A stretch of DNA of 64,000 bases from Stenopsyche tienmushanensis (lineage: Eukaryota; Arthropoda; Insecta; Trichoptera; Stenopsychidae), in contig WACJ01000131.1 of assembly GCA_008973525.1 (NCBI GenBank), forward strand, positions 62,001 through 126,000, given 5' to 3'. Both the position numbers and the translations under genes were made by a program. Shown piece after piece: positions 12,526-27,276 of the stretch. Within the stretch, counting starts at the first letter, position 1, and each line of letters begins with the position of its first letter. The notes below the pieces were generated by a model. It made no database searches and was not told the DNA's origin. It saw nothing but the letters and a program-made list of their open reading frames with translations.

Positions 12526-14248
12526 TTAATTGTGATTAAAAATGTGCCTAAAATATTGTACATTTTAATTATGAAAACACATTTTTATGCCCCCGAAACC
12601 CTCGAAATTCAGCAGGTATAACAGGGTACAAGGCATAAAATAAAATGCAACATGTCCGTGCTCAACTGATATTGTATGAGATTCCAGAATTCTAAGAAAA
12701 ATGGAATGGACGCTTGTTCCAAGTGTTTCTAGGTAACAGCAAACGCTGGGATTGATTGATTCGTAGAAAAATTCAGGAGTAAATGAAAGATCAATGTTTT
12801 GTAAATATAATAACAGTTTGTCTCCTAACTTGGAGCTAGTTCGTGCTGTTCTTGTGTCTGTTCTCTGACGGGTAGCTAACGGATTTTAATATAATAATTT
12901 CCAGTGAATTTTTCAAAGGTTATTATAATTTATTTTATATATCTCGTATTAAAATAGTAGTATCGTTTTGTTATATATATTTTATCATTATTATAGTCCA
13001 TAATGGAAAGAACTCAATCGGAAGTATGGAAACATTATGAAAAAAATGGAGATTACCAAAAGACCTGTGAGTCTCCTGGCACCTAAGAGTTTTATATTCA
13101 ACTTTTATAGAAAATATACAAATTATTATATTTTTTCAAATAAATGTACTAACCCATTATAAATTTAACGACTCTTAACAATGAGAAGTATTTTACATTT
13201 TTATATTCACGGTTTTTTGTTTAGTCAGTTTTTAAGCTGGCATATGATTGTAGAATCAAATAGGTTATTGGAATCGTTTTCACTTTGTACGTATTTATTT
13301 TGCAACATCAGAAATGTGCACATTGTTAACCATATGGCATGTAGCTTATGATTTTCTATACGTTTGTTTATTAAAGATGCATTACAAACCATGTTGCAAA
13401 TTTTATGATTCATATTGTTTTGGATTCGTACACGGATCATTGGCATAAATGATTAAGCATGCGCTTGAAAGAATAATCATTTTTAATGTATAAACATGTT
13501 GTTTGTTTAATTCATTGAATTGATTAAATATAGTCGTATTAAAACCACAGCTTAAGTTGTTTTTCATTTAACTTATCTTTAATAACCGTTGTTTCTGATA
13601 CATATATATACGAACATATATAATATGTTTATATACATTTTTATAAAAGCGTATAATTTATATGTAGGTGCTTAAATATTTTTGTGATAATTATATACTA
13701 TCACATCTCATTTGAGGATATAATTACTCTGATAATTAGGACATCTAAATTATAAAAGAGACCTATTAATTTTAAAGCAAATGAAGGATTTAAATATGTT
13801 AATGAAGACCACGCTGACAGTTTTGTCTATATCAGCTTACATAAACAGAAAGTGACTTAAATGTTAAATTAGCCAAGAAGAATATGGCGTTATCTGTGAG
13901 AATCGCAGTACAATTGACGCGTCGTTAATGTTATCTATCGACGGCAAATATTCAATCGAGAAAGAGCAATTCCGAGTCCAAAAATGTCATTTTTAACGAA
14001 CACAAATAGGCGATTTAAAAGGAACGTTATCTTAGCGACTGTGCACCAGTTTGTTTTGCTATTTTGTTTACGTCCGGAACTCTGTAAGCGGACGCGTCTG
14101 CGAACACCGCCATACCATACGAATACGTTCCAGTCGATGCCAAAGACGTCAAAACTCAGTTTGTATGTTTACAGGGCGCCCTTCTGTGTTTATAAGCGAA
14201 ATATGTTGAAAAATTGTGAGGATAAATATGAGAAAATTATACGGATAA
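12526..14248. other. AT-rich spacer
   Basis: No gene or recognisable element. At 13984-14250 a frame on the plus strand runs into the GC-rich island and has no family resemblance. Confidence 0.5.
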
Positions 14249-14368
14249 GGGTCCCGAGACGTTACCTTGTCGGGAGCCCAGTGGGGCGAAGAGGGCGAGG
14301 GGCGGCGCCCTGGAACGAGGGGCCGCAGCCCCAACACTCGCGGGGCTCCGCCGCGACAGGCACACCAA
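14249..14368. repeat. GC-rich island with four consecutive short hairpins
   Basis: About 110 bp of roughly three-quarters GC sits in AT-rich surroundings. Perfect short inverted repeats follow each other: CCCGA/TCGGG (14253-14274), GGGC-GGC-GCCC (14300-14310), GGGGC-CGCA-GCCCC (14319-14332) and CGCGG/CCGCG (14339-14355). It is not tRNA or rRNA that I can recognise. It could be a structured end of a transposable element or a captured foreign fragment. Confidence 0.6.
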
Positions 14369-14391
14369 CAGTAACAATTTACACACGGTAG

Positions 14392-15020
14392 CCAGTATTA
14401 TCTAGTCAATTATTATTGCGGCTTAATTTGCACCACGATAAAATCAACGATTTGTTATAAATTTAAATTACAAAAAAAAAATCAAAGATTTACATGAGAA
14501 AAATATTTTAAAACTAATAAAAAATCTAAAAATACGATTTCATTATTAAAAGCCTTCAAATTTGCAAAAAAATACATACTTACATATATTTACAGCAAGT
14601 ATATTAATTCATTTTTTTAATGCGACATTTATGTATCCTCTGTAAGACAGACTAAAAATTTGTGTATTTAAAAGCTAAGTGATATAATTTTTCCATGAAA
14701 AATAATTATCAATATAAACGACCTGATAAAAATTGTAAATTGGCGATTGAAAATTCATCCAAGCTTATAAATTGGATAAAATCTGTTTTTTTGGTTAGAA
14801 ATAAACTATTATCGAAATATTGGCTTTTTATTTTTATTGCATGATTATTTAAATTAAATTCTAAAGAATTAAACGAATATTTTTTTAAAAATATTTTTAA
14901 ACGTTCATAAAATAAATTATAAATAAGTCTTGCATATTTAAATTGTATTTAAAAACTTAAAAGGTTCTGATGATAAAAAACATATGACTAGCTGAAAATG
15001 GTGGCGTTGAGGCCAAATAT
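14392..15020. other. AT-rich spacer before NDOR1
   Basis: Very AT-rich with no coding. The NDOR1 leader begins somewhere in the less AT-rich stretch from about 14990. Confidence 0.5.
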
Positions 15021-15059
15021 TATGAAACGTGCTGTCATTCGAAATCCCGTGCTCATTGA

Positions 15060-17517
<2,458 letters not shown>

Positions 17518-18173
17518 TTTTCATAAAAATAGTGTATTTGTAACAGTCGATCAAATTTTATTACAATTAATCAACGATTACACATTCCATGAGTATTTAA
17601 CAAGTTTAATTCGAATGCATGATTCATTATCTGATCAATACTTTCAATTACACATAACAATTTAGTGACTTACGTTGGATATACAAATATGTGAAACATT
17701 TTAAATATTTTATTAAATTAAAAAAAAAAAAAAAAACAACAAGCGTCTATTTTTAAACTAAATCCTTAGCTTAACGCGTTCGCGGACACGTCTGCGTTAT
17801 GCTGTAATTTTTCATATAAAAAATGACGCATAATGCTCTTCCCTCTGATTGTCCAGCCCAGACATGCCGCGTCTATGTCTATCCAACCTATGGAATCATG
17901 TTCTTATCTTATTTACAAAATAAATGGATACATATGTAAATCTGTTTTAGGGTATGTCATGTTAATTAATATTGAGATTAAAGGCATCTTCAAACCTCTT
18001 AAACTCTAGATTCTTAATAATGCAATAAATTAATTAAAATAATGTAATAAAAAAAACCTTTTTTTGATTTTATGGCATGGGAATTTTTATATGTTTACTT
18101 AAAATGGTAAAAATTGGAAGCACATTTTATATTACAATGTAATTTTATTCATCGTCCAGGTCTTGATCTTGAT
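17518..18173. other. Intergenic, with NDOR1 3' UTR and an A-run
   Basis: Holds the NDOR1 3' UTR and an uninterrupted run of about 16 A at 17720-17736. No gene was seen. The minus-strand gene that follows ends at 18174. Confidence 0.45.
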
Positions 18174-19257
18174 TTATAACCAACCATGAGTCGATGGATA
18201 ATATTTTGCATAGGGTATTCCATGAGATAATGTCCACGGATCCACGTATTTCGCAATAGGCACGCCGACGTATTTTGGAATAGCAACTACTTTGGCCACT
18301 GGTGCTGTGTGTATATAAGAAGGTGATATATAACTAGCGCCATGAAATATCGACGGAGAGTGAATGTACGGCGAAACTGAGTAAGAAAGCGATGAAGCCA
18401 ATGGTAGTCCGCCGTAGCCATGTCCCAACGAGTATATCCCTCTTCTGGCCCTCACCGGAAATGAATCGACTGTCAGTCCGCAGATTATGTTGAGGACTAA
18501 GAATACGGCCTGTTAAAAAAAAACAACTTTATAATTCATTTGCCTTCATACGCTTCATTGCATGCCTTTTTAATAAATATATAAAAGCTAGGATCTATAT
18601 ATAAAAAGTATGTGGATGGAATTCGGAGATCAAAGATGATTTTGTAGTTATAAATAATTTAAATAAGCGTATATATTATAAGCTGTTACTAATAAAACGT
18701 AAGGCATTTCACACAAATTTACAATTTAACTGTTTAAAAAAATGATTGCCGGCAGAAATTAATCAATAAAAATGTGACAATAACATATTCTGAGGCAAGA
18801 ATAAACTTCAAATATTACTACTAAATATTACTAATACTAATATAAAATCTTAGAAATAATCATTTCAATTCACAATTTATAAAACCCAGAAGTAGATTTT
18901 TAAAAACATTAATTATAAATTCAATGTGTGAAAGGAAGCGCGTACTTTTGACCGTTTTAATCTACATTAAGGAATAAATAACTATTCGGAAGAACACTTT
19001 TTGGATACAACGCGAGCAATTAAGCATTTCAGAATAAAGTCTATTCTATAACCAAATTGAAATCCATATGGCGGTAAAGAACGAACTATGATGTTCGACA
19101 AGCAAATTTAATATCGAAATCATTCCGCGAACAGAAACATATTATTTTATATCAAAAGGAAATTTCAAAATATATTTACAAGGCTATCAAAAAAATAAAT
19201 TGGTAATTGGACGGACAAAAAATTACTGACCAAAACTCTCATATTGATCGGAATCAT
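18174..19257 (-). CDS. Small secreted cuticle-like protein, retinin-like low-complexity type
   Basis: Exon 1 (19257-19231) supplies nine codons and ends at donor GTCAGT. Exon 2 (18509-18174) begins after a polypyrimidine tract and CAG. The join is phase 0 and gives 120 residues. Residues 1 to about 23 form a signal peptide (MRVLAVFLVLNIICGLTV if the second ATG is used). A basic RARR site at 29-32 is followed by GIYSLGHGYGG, then a Tyr/Pro/Ser/Ala/Val-rich tail with VAKVVAIPKYVGVPIAKYV, reminiscent of retinin-like cuticular proteins. There is no Rebers-Riddiford chitin-binding motif. A TATA box stands upstream. Structural role in cuticle is inferred from composition. Either in-frame ATG (19257 or 19242) could start it. 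Confidence 0.72.
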
Positions 19258-19284
19258 TGTTTACCAATAAAATGACACACAGTA

Positions 19285-19321
19285 ACTGACGTTCCCGTTG
19301 AAGATTCCACCTGTATTTATA
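19285..19321 (-). promoter_or_regulatory. Core promoter of the minus-strand cuticle-like gene
   Basis: TATAAATA reads on the minus strand from 19321 to 19314. About 30 bases further on the same strand is an initiator-like TCAGTTACTG (about 19289-19280), followed by a short leader to the ATG at 19257. The geometry is that of a normal arthropod TATA promoter. Confidence 0.65.
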
Positions 19322-20140
19322 CCATTCACTGGTTGACACATTGCGAAAAGCTATTTAATGGTGATGTTATCGTTGGATGGTATTCATGGTGGCATTTTTA
19401 TTTGAATTTATATGAAGACATGCACGGTAGGCAAGCAGCATGCCATCCGTTGGACTATAGCACACATTAAGAAGATTTACATTTGATCTTTGCAATTTGG
19501 TGGCATTAATTAATGCAGATTTTTATTATCAAGTTTATTTAATACATTAAAAGAGCGATTTGATTTTTTTACATTCTCACAAATACAAATGATTCAAAAT
19601 ATAATTCCCATAATTTTTTCATTTAGGTTTTGGGACGCTTGGGGACACTTGATTGATAAAACAAGTTGTGTGTGAGATATTCACTAATTTTTGTTTTTAT
19701 TTGAAAGAACATTTTATGGCATTAAGTATGGAATACAATCGGAATACATGAATAATATTGTCCAATTTTCTCTCTTTAATTATTAATGATTCGTTAGTTA
19801 ACGTATTATTTTCCAGCTCTGCAAAGAGTACATAATAAATAATCTAGCATTAAAAGTATATAATAATATAATTTATCAAACGAAAGGATGCTGGGACGCC
19901 CGGAATTTGGGAGTCCCAGCTTGGAGTATATAACGGTTTTCGGTTCAGTTCCGGTTCAACTGTATATATGCAAGATCCGCTGGTTTAAGTCTGTTAATTT
20001 TATACAAATGTAGATGTTGTAGGAAAATTTTGATAATAACGTGCCAATTCATTTGCCAATTTAAATATCTGGAATTGAAAAAAAATATATATATATCACA
20101 CCATTAATCCATTTTATTCGCTGTATACAAATGAATATAT
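19322..20140. other. AT-rich spacer
   Basis: Presumably the upstream region of the minus-strand cuticle-like gene, then plain AT-rich DNA. No further feature seen. Confidence 0.45.
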
Positions 20141-20141
20141 A

Positions 20142-20730
20142 CAGGGTGTTTTGCACATGGACCGCCAAATTATTTTTGGGGGTTAGGGGGGTCTTTTGTT
20201 ACATTTTACACACACACAAGCCCTATGTCCTAAGTGTCAGGGTTGTCAAAATAGATTTTTTTTCAACATTTTAAAAAAATACCCAAAATTTCACCTCGTC
20301 ATAACTTTTTAATCTGTGTAAAATTTCACCTCGTCATGTATTTTTGATCTAAATAAGTCATTATTTTATGCAATTGGCTTAAAGCAAATTACTTCTGAAC
20401 TTCCAAAGTCACATGAAATATGCAAATTACTGAAAAGTGTCCTTCTAAATTCATCTATGCAAAAGTGGCGATTATTCTTTCAATTAGGACTTTCTTTTTA
20501 TGAGCAGCTCTGACTTGCAAATCAATTATTTTACACTTCCCTAGACAAAAAATCCAGTGGTGTCAGATCTGGAGACCGTGCGAGCCACGGAATAGGGCAC
20601 GTCCTCAGGCAAAGGAATCCAGCGGTGTCAGGTCTGGAAATTGTGCGAGTCATGGAATAGGGCACGTCCCTAGACAAAGAAATTCAGTGGTGTCAGATCT
20701 GGAGACCGCGCGAGTCAGAAAATAAGGCCG
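20142..20730 (-). mobile_element. Long-TIR non-autonomous DNA transposon, truncated copy
   Basis: CAGGGTGTTTTGCACATGG begins at 20142 next to TA and matches the right end of the complete copy at 30267-30969. The copy therefore lies inverted relative to that one. At 20538, 20602 and 20667 start three head-to-tail units of 64-65 bp; on the minus strand each can read PIPWLARSPDLTPLDF or a near variant, the third-aspartate region of a Tc1/mariner-superfamily transposase. The opposite TIR is missing. Confidence 0.75.
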
Positions 20731-22500
20731 CCACGGAAGAAAAAATAATTAGAATCAGCTAGTCATCATCGAAAAGCACAGACCATTCAGTTCATAATTT
20801 TGACACCGCTACTGGATATTTTTCATTCATGTTTTTAGAAGATAAGGTGTTTGATAAAAATATTAAAGCTTGAATAGTTCGAAGGAAAAAGTGTGCAACA
20901 TGTTAATCAGCATGCTCAACGTCATCCAGGTCAAATGTAGTTTATATCCAACAATAAGATCTTGGAAGCTTAAGCTGATTATATTAATTTAATAAGCTTA
21001 AGCAAATAATATACAATATTCCACATCGTAAGTGACTCAATAATATAGTGTGAATGGGATTGAATCACGGTATCCCCTTGTTAAGCCATAGGTATATACA
21101 TAAAATATGGATGTATTACATTCACTTGTGAAGTTTATTGGCCACGAACAAGTAAAACACATAAATCGTGAATTTTTCCGCTACAAAAGAACGACATCAC
21201 GTGCAATATTCAGCTAATATAAAATGGTGGCAAATTTAAAAAGAAAATGCTTATGGCCGATATGAATAATGTAAAAGCTCAGAAAATATTTATTTCTTAA
21301 TCACACGTCAGCCAAATAGCATTGCCGAGATAAATCACGTCAGTGCATGGCGAAGAAGTATTATATCAACATTTTCGTAACAAAATCCCGTTTCATTATG
21401 CATTTTTTGAACGACAATTTAAGAAATTGAAAGTGCATCGTATGCCTTTCATATTCAATCATTTTATTTGAGAAATGTACCGATATTCGTTTAAAAAACT
21501 CGTTATTTATGCTGGGGAATCATCGAAGCATTGTATCAATTATTTACAGAATGACAATAGTATTAATATTGTGGGATGGTTACTAATCTTTCGTTAAAAA
21601 GGACTGGGTTCAAATAATTGGAATACTCTTTACCGTAATACTCCAATTTAAGTTTAGCCTGATTTTTGAGTTCTGAAAATGTAAATACTGAAACGATTGA
21701 TGTAAAATTTCACAAAACGACTGACGATGGAAAATTGCATCATACATAATCGTTTTATCCTTGGGAAACCTCGTATGGATATCATTCATATCCAATAATG
21801 AACATGGCACAATTGATATTTCATTTGATTTGCTTCCTTCTACTCGATCAAAAATAATTATGATATAAACTTTGGGATTGACGTCTAGACTTCGTGACCA
21901 CTTTCTATATTTGCTGTCAAAGAGCTGGTGAAATTTTAAGTAATATACGCGGAAATCGAATGCTCTCAATCCATTATTAAAGTAGAAGGAAATTATGTCT
22001 TGTGAACCGTTTAAAATACAGGCATTTAAATTAACACTTCAGATATTTTGATATTCAAATGATGAATATCCTCATATATTCTTTGAAATCTCCGTTCAGA
22101 TCGAAGATTGGAACTTTATGATTTAATATTTTATAATATAGATCAGAAGTGACAAACCTTTTCATAACGTGCTTATCTTTCTAGAAGTAGTCTGAAGTTC
22201 TAAATGCAAATGTACAAGATGCGGCAGGGAAACTTCCTTATTTAAAAATACGCGCCTGGAAGCGAAAGTTAATCCGAAAAGCATGGGGTGTACACTTATT
22301 TAAAGAAGAGGATCTAACGTTTTCTACCATGTAGGTTAAATAACAATCATGCAGTTAACTGTCTTTAAATGTCTTTCTGTAACTGATATCTCCTATGCTG
22401 TTTGTTATTCATTTTTTAAATTAGGTAGTTTCCCTGCCGCACCCTGTATTATTATTTATGCATGGATTTTTATGCAATATATGCATAAAATGCCATATAT
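20731..22500. other. AT-rich spacer
   Basis: No gene recognised. A 119-codon minus-strand frame (21969-21610) has no family resemblance and AT-driven codons, and I do not call it a gene. Confidence 0.45.
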
Positions 22501-22521
22501 TAAATACTATTAACATCATCA

Positions 22522-22670
22522 AAATGAGTTGCCTGTATATCCAATATATAAAAATCAATGTTTGTTTGTCCGTATTTAATGCGCTTCCATACCGTTCATC
22601 CGATTGCGATAAAACTTTATCAACTTTGCTGTTTACACTTGCGGAAATAACATAGGCATAGTAGAAAGGA
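22522..22670 (+). repeat. Interspersed repeat N1 (TGTTTGTTTGTCCG type), possible Helitron/Helentron-like end
   Basis: Starting at AATATATAAAAATCAATG, this matches both 121-bp units at 48161-48402 and, more loosely, 28630-28790. The signature GATTGCGATAAAACTTT is shared. Non-autonomous Helitron-like elements of arthropods often begin this way, but no 3' hairpin-CTRR end was identified, so the class is tentative. Confidence 0.6.
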
Positions 22671-22799
22671 GAAGAAGACAAAGGGTCGGGTAATATTACA
22701 GTATTACCGGTGCATTTTAAAGCACAATCAGTCGCTAACGGGCGTCCGACCTCTACGGATGTGTTTGCACCCGCCGCAGAAGTGCCAAAGATTTTTGGT

Positions 22800-23065
22800 A
22801 ACGATAGAGTATTTTTCGAAGTGAAACTTCTATAGGCGCGGTAGAGCGAATTGGCTTGAACGTCACGAATAGTGAAACTCTAAGTGTCAGTTGGTCGGAA
22901 AGAGAGGCAGAATAATTTGTAGTATGTTCGTGTCCGTTGCATACATCATGGAGATGTTACGCGCATGCGCCGTGACGCCTCTACTGTGTGTATTTATATG
23001 TAACATAAAGCAACCACTACACTAATAGCAAATCTATTTTATTATATATTACACGACACACAGGG
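22800..23065 (-). repeat. Interspersed repeat N2, inverted copy
   Basis: Reverse complement of 28985-29200 and, in part, of 31580-31700 and 47575-47695. Shared landmarks are TTTCACTTTTCGTGACGTTC, the block ATGCGCGTAGCAT and TGTAATATATAATAAAATAG. No coding. Confidence 0.7.
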
Positions 23066-25074
23066 CAATCTTTTAAATAACAATTTTCTTGGTGATTGAA
23101 TTCCACCCGACTCGTGAAAATCATTTATTAGGATTTCGTTTGTTGAGATCTAATTTTATGTTTAAGTCCATCCGTGATCATGGGCAGACTAGCATGTCTG
23201 ACATATTGGAATAGGGCAAATAGCTTCTACGCAAAGATAAGAAAAGACTGTAGTTGAACTTGCTTTAATAAATGTGAAATTTGATCGAGAAATATTTGAA
23301 TATGTTTACTTCTTCGACTCCATGTCAATTTAAGTTGTTATTAATTGCTAAAACACTACGGATATCACGCAGCACACTTCACGAACCTTAGAATTGACTA
23401 ACAACCATGGAAAATGTTGCGATGTTCTTACGATTGGAGCGAAGTCGTGTCTCATTTTAACAAATTACATTCTTGTAGTAATTAATGTTGCAATGCACGC
23501 TGTGTGATATTCATTAATTGCGGTGACACATTTGGAAAAATATTGATCTAACAACGAGGAAATGATCTCGAGAGTACTTCCGTACACAAAAAACTGTAAG
23601 AAATTTAGCTTTATCCGTTTCTTATCCGGTATTGTTTCGCACTTGGAGCATTTTAAGCGACGGTTGTTCGAGCATGACGGCAATTTCGCTGATTGACTGT
23701 TTATTTCTGGTCTTTTTCGATGAAATGCTCATAATGGCGTGGAAGTGGTGAAGATACAACCTTTTTCTTGCGGTCGTGATGAAAGAAATATGCATGACGA
23801 CGTTCTAATCGATGTTTGTTCGTAGACGCGATCGACTGTGAAAATGTCTCATTTGTATATAAATGCACTGATTATATTGATAAGCATGGCGGTATGCGAT
23901 TTAAATGGGTCAAATCAGTTGATGAGACGGTGTGATCGAAAATTAAGAATTTGATCATCGACATTGGACGAATGTTCGAAGACACTTTATGAATAAAGCA
24001 ATACCTTCTTCTAAAGTCTCAACTTATATTTTGATCTGTTCTAAATTTATATACTGGATGGAAATATAGATGCTTATTATAAAATCTTGAAATGTAAGTG
24101 TTTGTAGCATATTAGATGGTTAAGAAATCTAGTCTACCCTACAAGATTAAATATTAAAAAGCAAATCTCTATTAGGGCGTCAAACTATTATTTTTTCATT
24201 TTGGTTTTCGTTCTGGTTCAGTTCCAAACATTTATATCGATTCAGTTGCAGTTTTCATTCCGAGGATTTTTTTTGGTTAATATTAGGAAAAACTACAAGC
24301 TGGAATTTGCGTTGATAACAAGTATGGATTTAACAGAATAATTAACAGGATGAACAAAGAGTATAAATATTATATCTCTTAATCCTTTCCGACCGGAGAG
24401 CAAACATGCTACGCTCTAATGTAAATCCACTTTTCTGTCAGCTCCGCCGCAGCGTGTAACAAGCTTGATAATGAACCAAACTCAATAAATGAACCTTAAC
24501 ACTGTTGATAGCACACAATATTCGTTCATTTCTTCGGAATATTTGTTAACGTTCAAATTGCATGGCTTCTGCATTCTGTTGTTCAGCTATTTTGCCTATT
24601 AATGTGATTCGAAAATAGAAGGACAGGGTTACAGTGCAAGTTTGCCAATTTACTTCTGAAGGAGTAGATTTTGCAAAAGAGTGATGATACTCGGCTAATG
24701 ACGCCACCCCAGAACAGTCAAGAAGGAATAATAAAATTGGTCAACGATAAGAATGATGAGAGTATCATAATTATTAAAACAAACGCCTGATCTCAAGACA
24801 ACACGTATGAAAATCGTCTTATATTTGTTGAAAGAGCTTAATAGCTCATCCGACGATAGCAATTTCAGTTAATTATACTTAAATTTTATGACGGTTAAAA
24901 TATTCTTTAGAATACGATTTTTAGCTTTTATAATACGAAATGAAAAAAAAAATGTATATTGAGAAAGTTTAGACGTGTAGGGGTACCTTTACAGCACGAC
25001 TTTGTCATTGATGCATGAGTCTATGATGAGACGCAAGATACCCGTCTCTGTCTTACGATTTTCGGTCTGATAGG
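23066..25074. other. Spacer, nothing recognised
   Basis: Mixed AT-rich DNA. A 72-codon minus-strand frame at 23683-23465 has a CSKC pair near its start but no family match. Confidence 0.45.
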
Positions 25075-25470
25075 ATTAAAATCGGTCCCTCATTGCTAAG
25101 GATCGTGACCTCTTCTGTTATTGGTCAAGGAATATGTCCATCGCCTGGGATACGACTCCTGTCCATTCTTCTCTATTTTCGGCCTTTCGAAGGAATGGAA
25201 TGGAAGAACAGTTTGCTAACGCTCTTGATTTGATTGGTCCAGTGTGTGTGGGACATCTTCCTCTTTTCCTTCAATGGCACCGACCACGACCAGTTTCTCC
25301 AAGCTGTCCTCGCCTCTTCTAGCCATGTATCCGAAGAATTGAAGAATGTGTCGTAAGCAAATTGTGGACAAACTTTCCTTGACCTTGATTTTTGTCAAGA
25401 TCGATCAATTTGTCCACTTTTCGGTCTACGAGACTATTAAAACCCACCTTCAGCACCACATCTCAAAAGC
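25075..25470 (-). mobile_element. RTE-like LINE C-terminal fragment
   Basis: On the minus strand 25398-25216 carries QFFGYMARRGEDSLEKLVV followed by GAIEGK. A frame change leads to a Thr-Asn-Gln-Ile-Lys segment and finally to RGHDP with stops near 25105. This is the order FGH(I/M)xRR...LEK...GKRxRGR...W..QIK...GHDPQ seen at the C-terminus of RTE-type LINE proteins. Upstream, in another frame, DAFEMWC-like residues precede it. Several frameshifts; dead. Confidence 0.75.
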
Positions 25471-26024
25471 ATCAATTATTTTTCTGCTGGCCGCTTTTAT
25501 ATTCCATGCTTCGGCGATGTATTTTCATTAAAGTTTTTTCATTCACATGGGATGAGTAGAATCAGAAAAAGCTAGTTATGGAAAGTTTAAAGTTCTAAAG
25601 AAGGAAAGTTTAAAAATAATTCTAAACGATGGTTAATGATCTGCATAATCTCCTTATCCTGATTTTCAATGGCATACTGCAATGAGATAGAGAGAATGAG
25701 CTGTTCAAAGGTTTTATGGTTAATCACGGTTTATGGTTTCCACCCCAAGATAATACTAATGTGTATTTTTTTTAAATTTGGTGTCTATATTATGGAGTTT
25801 TTGAAAATATGTATCCTATAGCATTGCTTTAAGATTGCAAAGTAAGACTTGAATGATATATGAAAATAAGACTTGAATTTGAATATACTTTAAAGGACAA
25901 AGGCTTTATGGAAAAAATATCCTTTTATTTGAATTTGAAGAACTATGATGGAAAATCATCTTTATTCAAATAAAAACATGATTTTTATTTTCGAAATACA
26001 CTTTGAAACATTCTGCATTGGAGT
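25471..26024. other. AT-rich spacer
   Basis: Nothing recognised. Confidence 0.4.
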
Positions 26025-26125
26025 AAGCAGTGGCAGATTTAGCACTTGAGAGGTCCTTAACGCAATTTAAATTTGAGGCCTCCTGGACCCATTTGATTTT
26101 TCAGCCTGAAACAAATTCTAACATT
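26025..26125. repeat. Old dispersed repeat, copy 1
   Basis: TTTAGCACTTGAGAGG, GCAATTTAA and GGACCCATTTG recur in reverse complement at about 40085-40112 and 40290-40375, where a family-1 SINE interrupts the copy. Class unknown. Confidence 0.55.
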
Positions 26126-26379
26126 ACTAATTGAAATACCAATGTTCGATTACACAATGTAAATATACTATTTAGTTTAATTATATCGACTTGGAGACTA
26201 TTGCTGGTTTTGGATAGTTTTCAAAATCTGATAAGGAAACATTCTAAAAAGGGGCTACGTGATCTATGTCTACATTTCAAAGTATATATTTTGACCTGAA
26301 AACCATTTGGAAGTGGTGGATTGTGGCCATTTATAGGCTGCAAAAGCTATCATAAAAATATGAGTATATTAAAAAAATA

Positions 26380-26703
26380 TCGACAATAAAAAATACTGTG
26401 CCTGAGGCATTAACCATATTCGATATATGCATAAAGTTACACGGATGGAAAAATCCCAGACTCAATAGGCCATTGAAAATAAGCTGATATAAACTAGAGC
26501 ACCGATACTACAATACCAAGTTTGCATGGAAGGGTTATATATTATGAAAGTGTGTTAAGAATAGTGTTGAGGGTGTGGTCGTGCACAGGATGGTTAAATC
26601 CACTATATATAGTTTCTTCAGGTCCACTCATGTTCATACTGCTGTGAAACGGTGATTGAGACTTATCTTTGTTCTTAACTCAGCATCACACACAAACCCT
26701 CAA
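26380..26703 (+). repeat. Duplicated upstream region of cuticle gene copy 1
   Basis: Aligns along most of its length with 38885-39226, including GGAAAAATCCCAG, AAACTAGAGCACCGAT, GCATGGAAGGGTTA, GAGGGTGTGGTCGT and the promoter. This is the 5' part of the segment duplicated together with the gene and is a good candidate for its shared enhancer. Confidence 0.8.
26604..26640 (+). promoter_or_regulatory. TATA promoter of cuticle gene copy 1
   Basis: TATATATAG at 26604-26612 and an initiator-like TCATACT at 26634 are 30 bp apart. The same spacing is kept in the paralogue (39126 and 39156). Confidence 0.7.
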
Positions 26704-26704
26704 G

Positions 26705-27172
26705 ATGAAGGCTTTCGTAAGTACCATAAAAATACCATTTAATATTATTGCTTCGATTAGCAATATTAATTCATTACAATTTACGTTTAAGGTATTTGCT
26801 CTTGTCCTGGTTGCTGTTTGCTTTGCCGAAGAAGAGAAGAAGACCGAAAAGAGAGGAGTACTCGGATTAGGATATGGTGGATTCGGTTATGGGGGAGTTC
26901 CCGTCGGGGGCTATCCCGGTTATGGACTTCCCCTTGGCTATGGTCATGGTGTCGGTCTTCCATACCAAAGTGCTGTTTCATACCATGGATTCACAGCACC
27001 AACTGTCCACGCTCCGGCCATCATCTCCAAAGCCGTTGCTCCAATTGCTCCATTGAGTTATGCTGCTCCTCTTCATGCCCCTCTATTTTCGAAGACCATT
27101 ACATCCGTTCCACAATTCGGCTATTCATCCCCCTATCTTGGATACAACCATGGACTTCCTTTGTATCACTAA
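26705..27172 (+). CDS. Gly/Tyr/Pro-rich secreted cuticle-type protein, copy 1
   Basis: Exon 1 (26705-26716) is MKAF and ends at GTAAGT. Exon 2 (26792-27172) continues VFALVLVAVCFAEEEKK, giving 130 residues. A signal peptide to about A16 is followed by an acidic/basic leader EEEKKTEKR (KR at 24-25), then GVLGLGYGGFGYGG, Gly-Tyr-Pro turns, and an Ala/Pro-rich part with HAPAIISKAVAPIAP. The C-terminus is GYNHGLPLYH. It resembles low-complexity insect cuticle proteins and lacks a Rebers-Riddiford motif. The splitting of the signal peptide after four codons is typical of insect cuticle genes. The 75-nt intron is in frame and free of stops, so retention would lengthen the signal region by 25 residues. 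The paralogue lies 12.5 kb downstream in the same orientation. Confidence 0.82.
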   Translation: MKAFVSTIKIPFNIIASISNINSLQFTFKVFALVLVAVCFAEEEKKTEKRGVLGLGYGGFGYGGVPVGGYPGYGLPLGYGHGVGLPYQSAVSYHGFTAPTVHAPAIISKAVAPIAPLSYAAPLHAPLFSKTITSVPQFGYSSPYLGYNHGLPLYH

Positions 27173-27270
27173 AATTTATGCAGTTAATTGCCATATGAAA
27201 AATATTGAAACGCGGTTGTGAATATATTTTAAATTATTTGAAATTCCATTTTTTTTATTACTTTTTTATA

Positions 27271-27276
27271 AATAAA
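27271..27276 (+). terminator. Polyadenylation signal of cuticle gene copy 1
   Basis: AATAAA, 99 bases after the stop codon, at the end of an AT-rich 3' UTR. Confidence 0.6.

Noticed and set aside
21610..21969. 119-codon minus-strand frame as a gene
   Set aside because: No signal, domain or splice context, and codon composition follows the AT-rich background.
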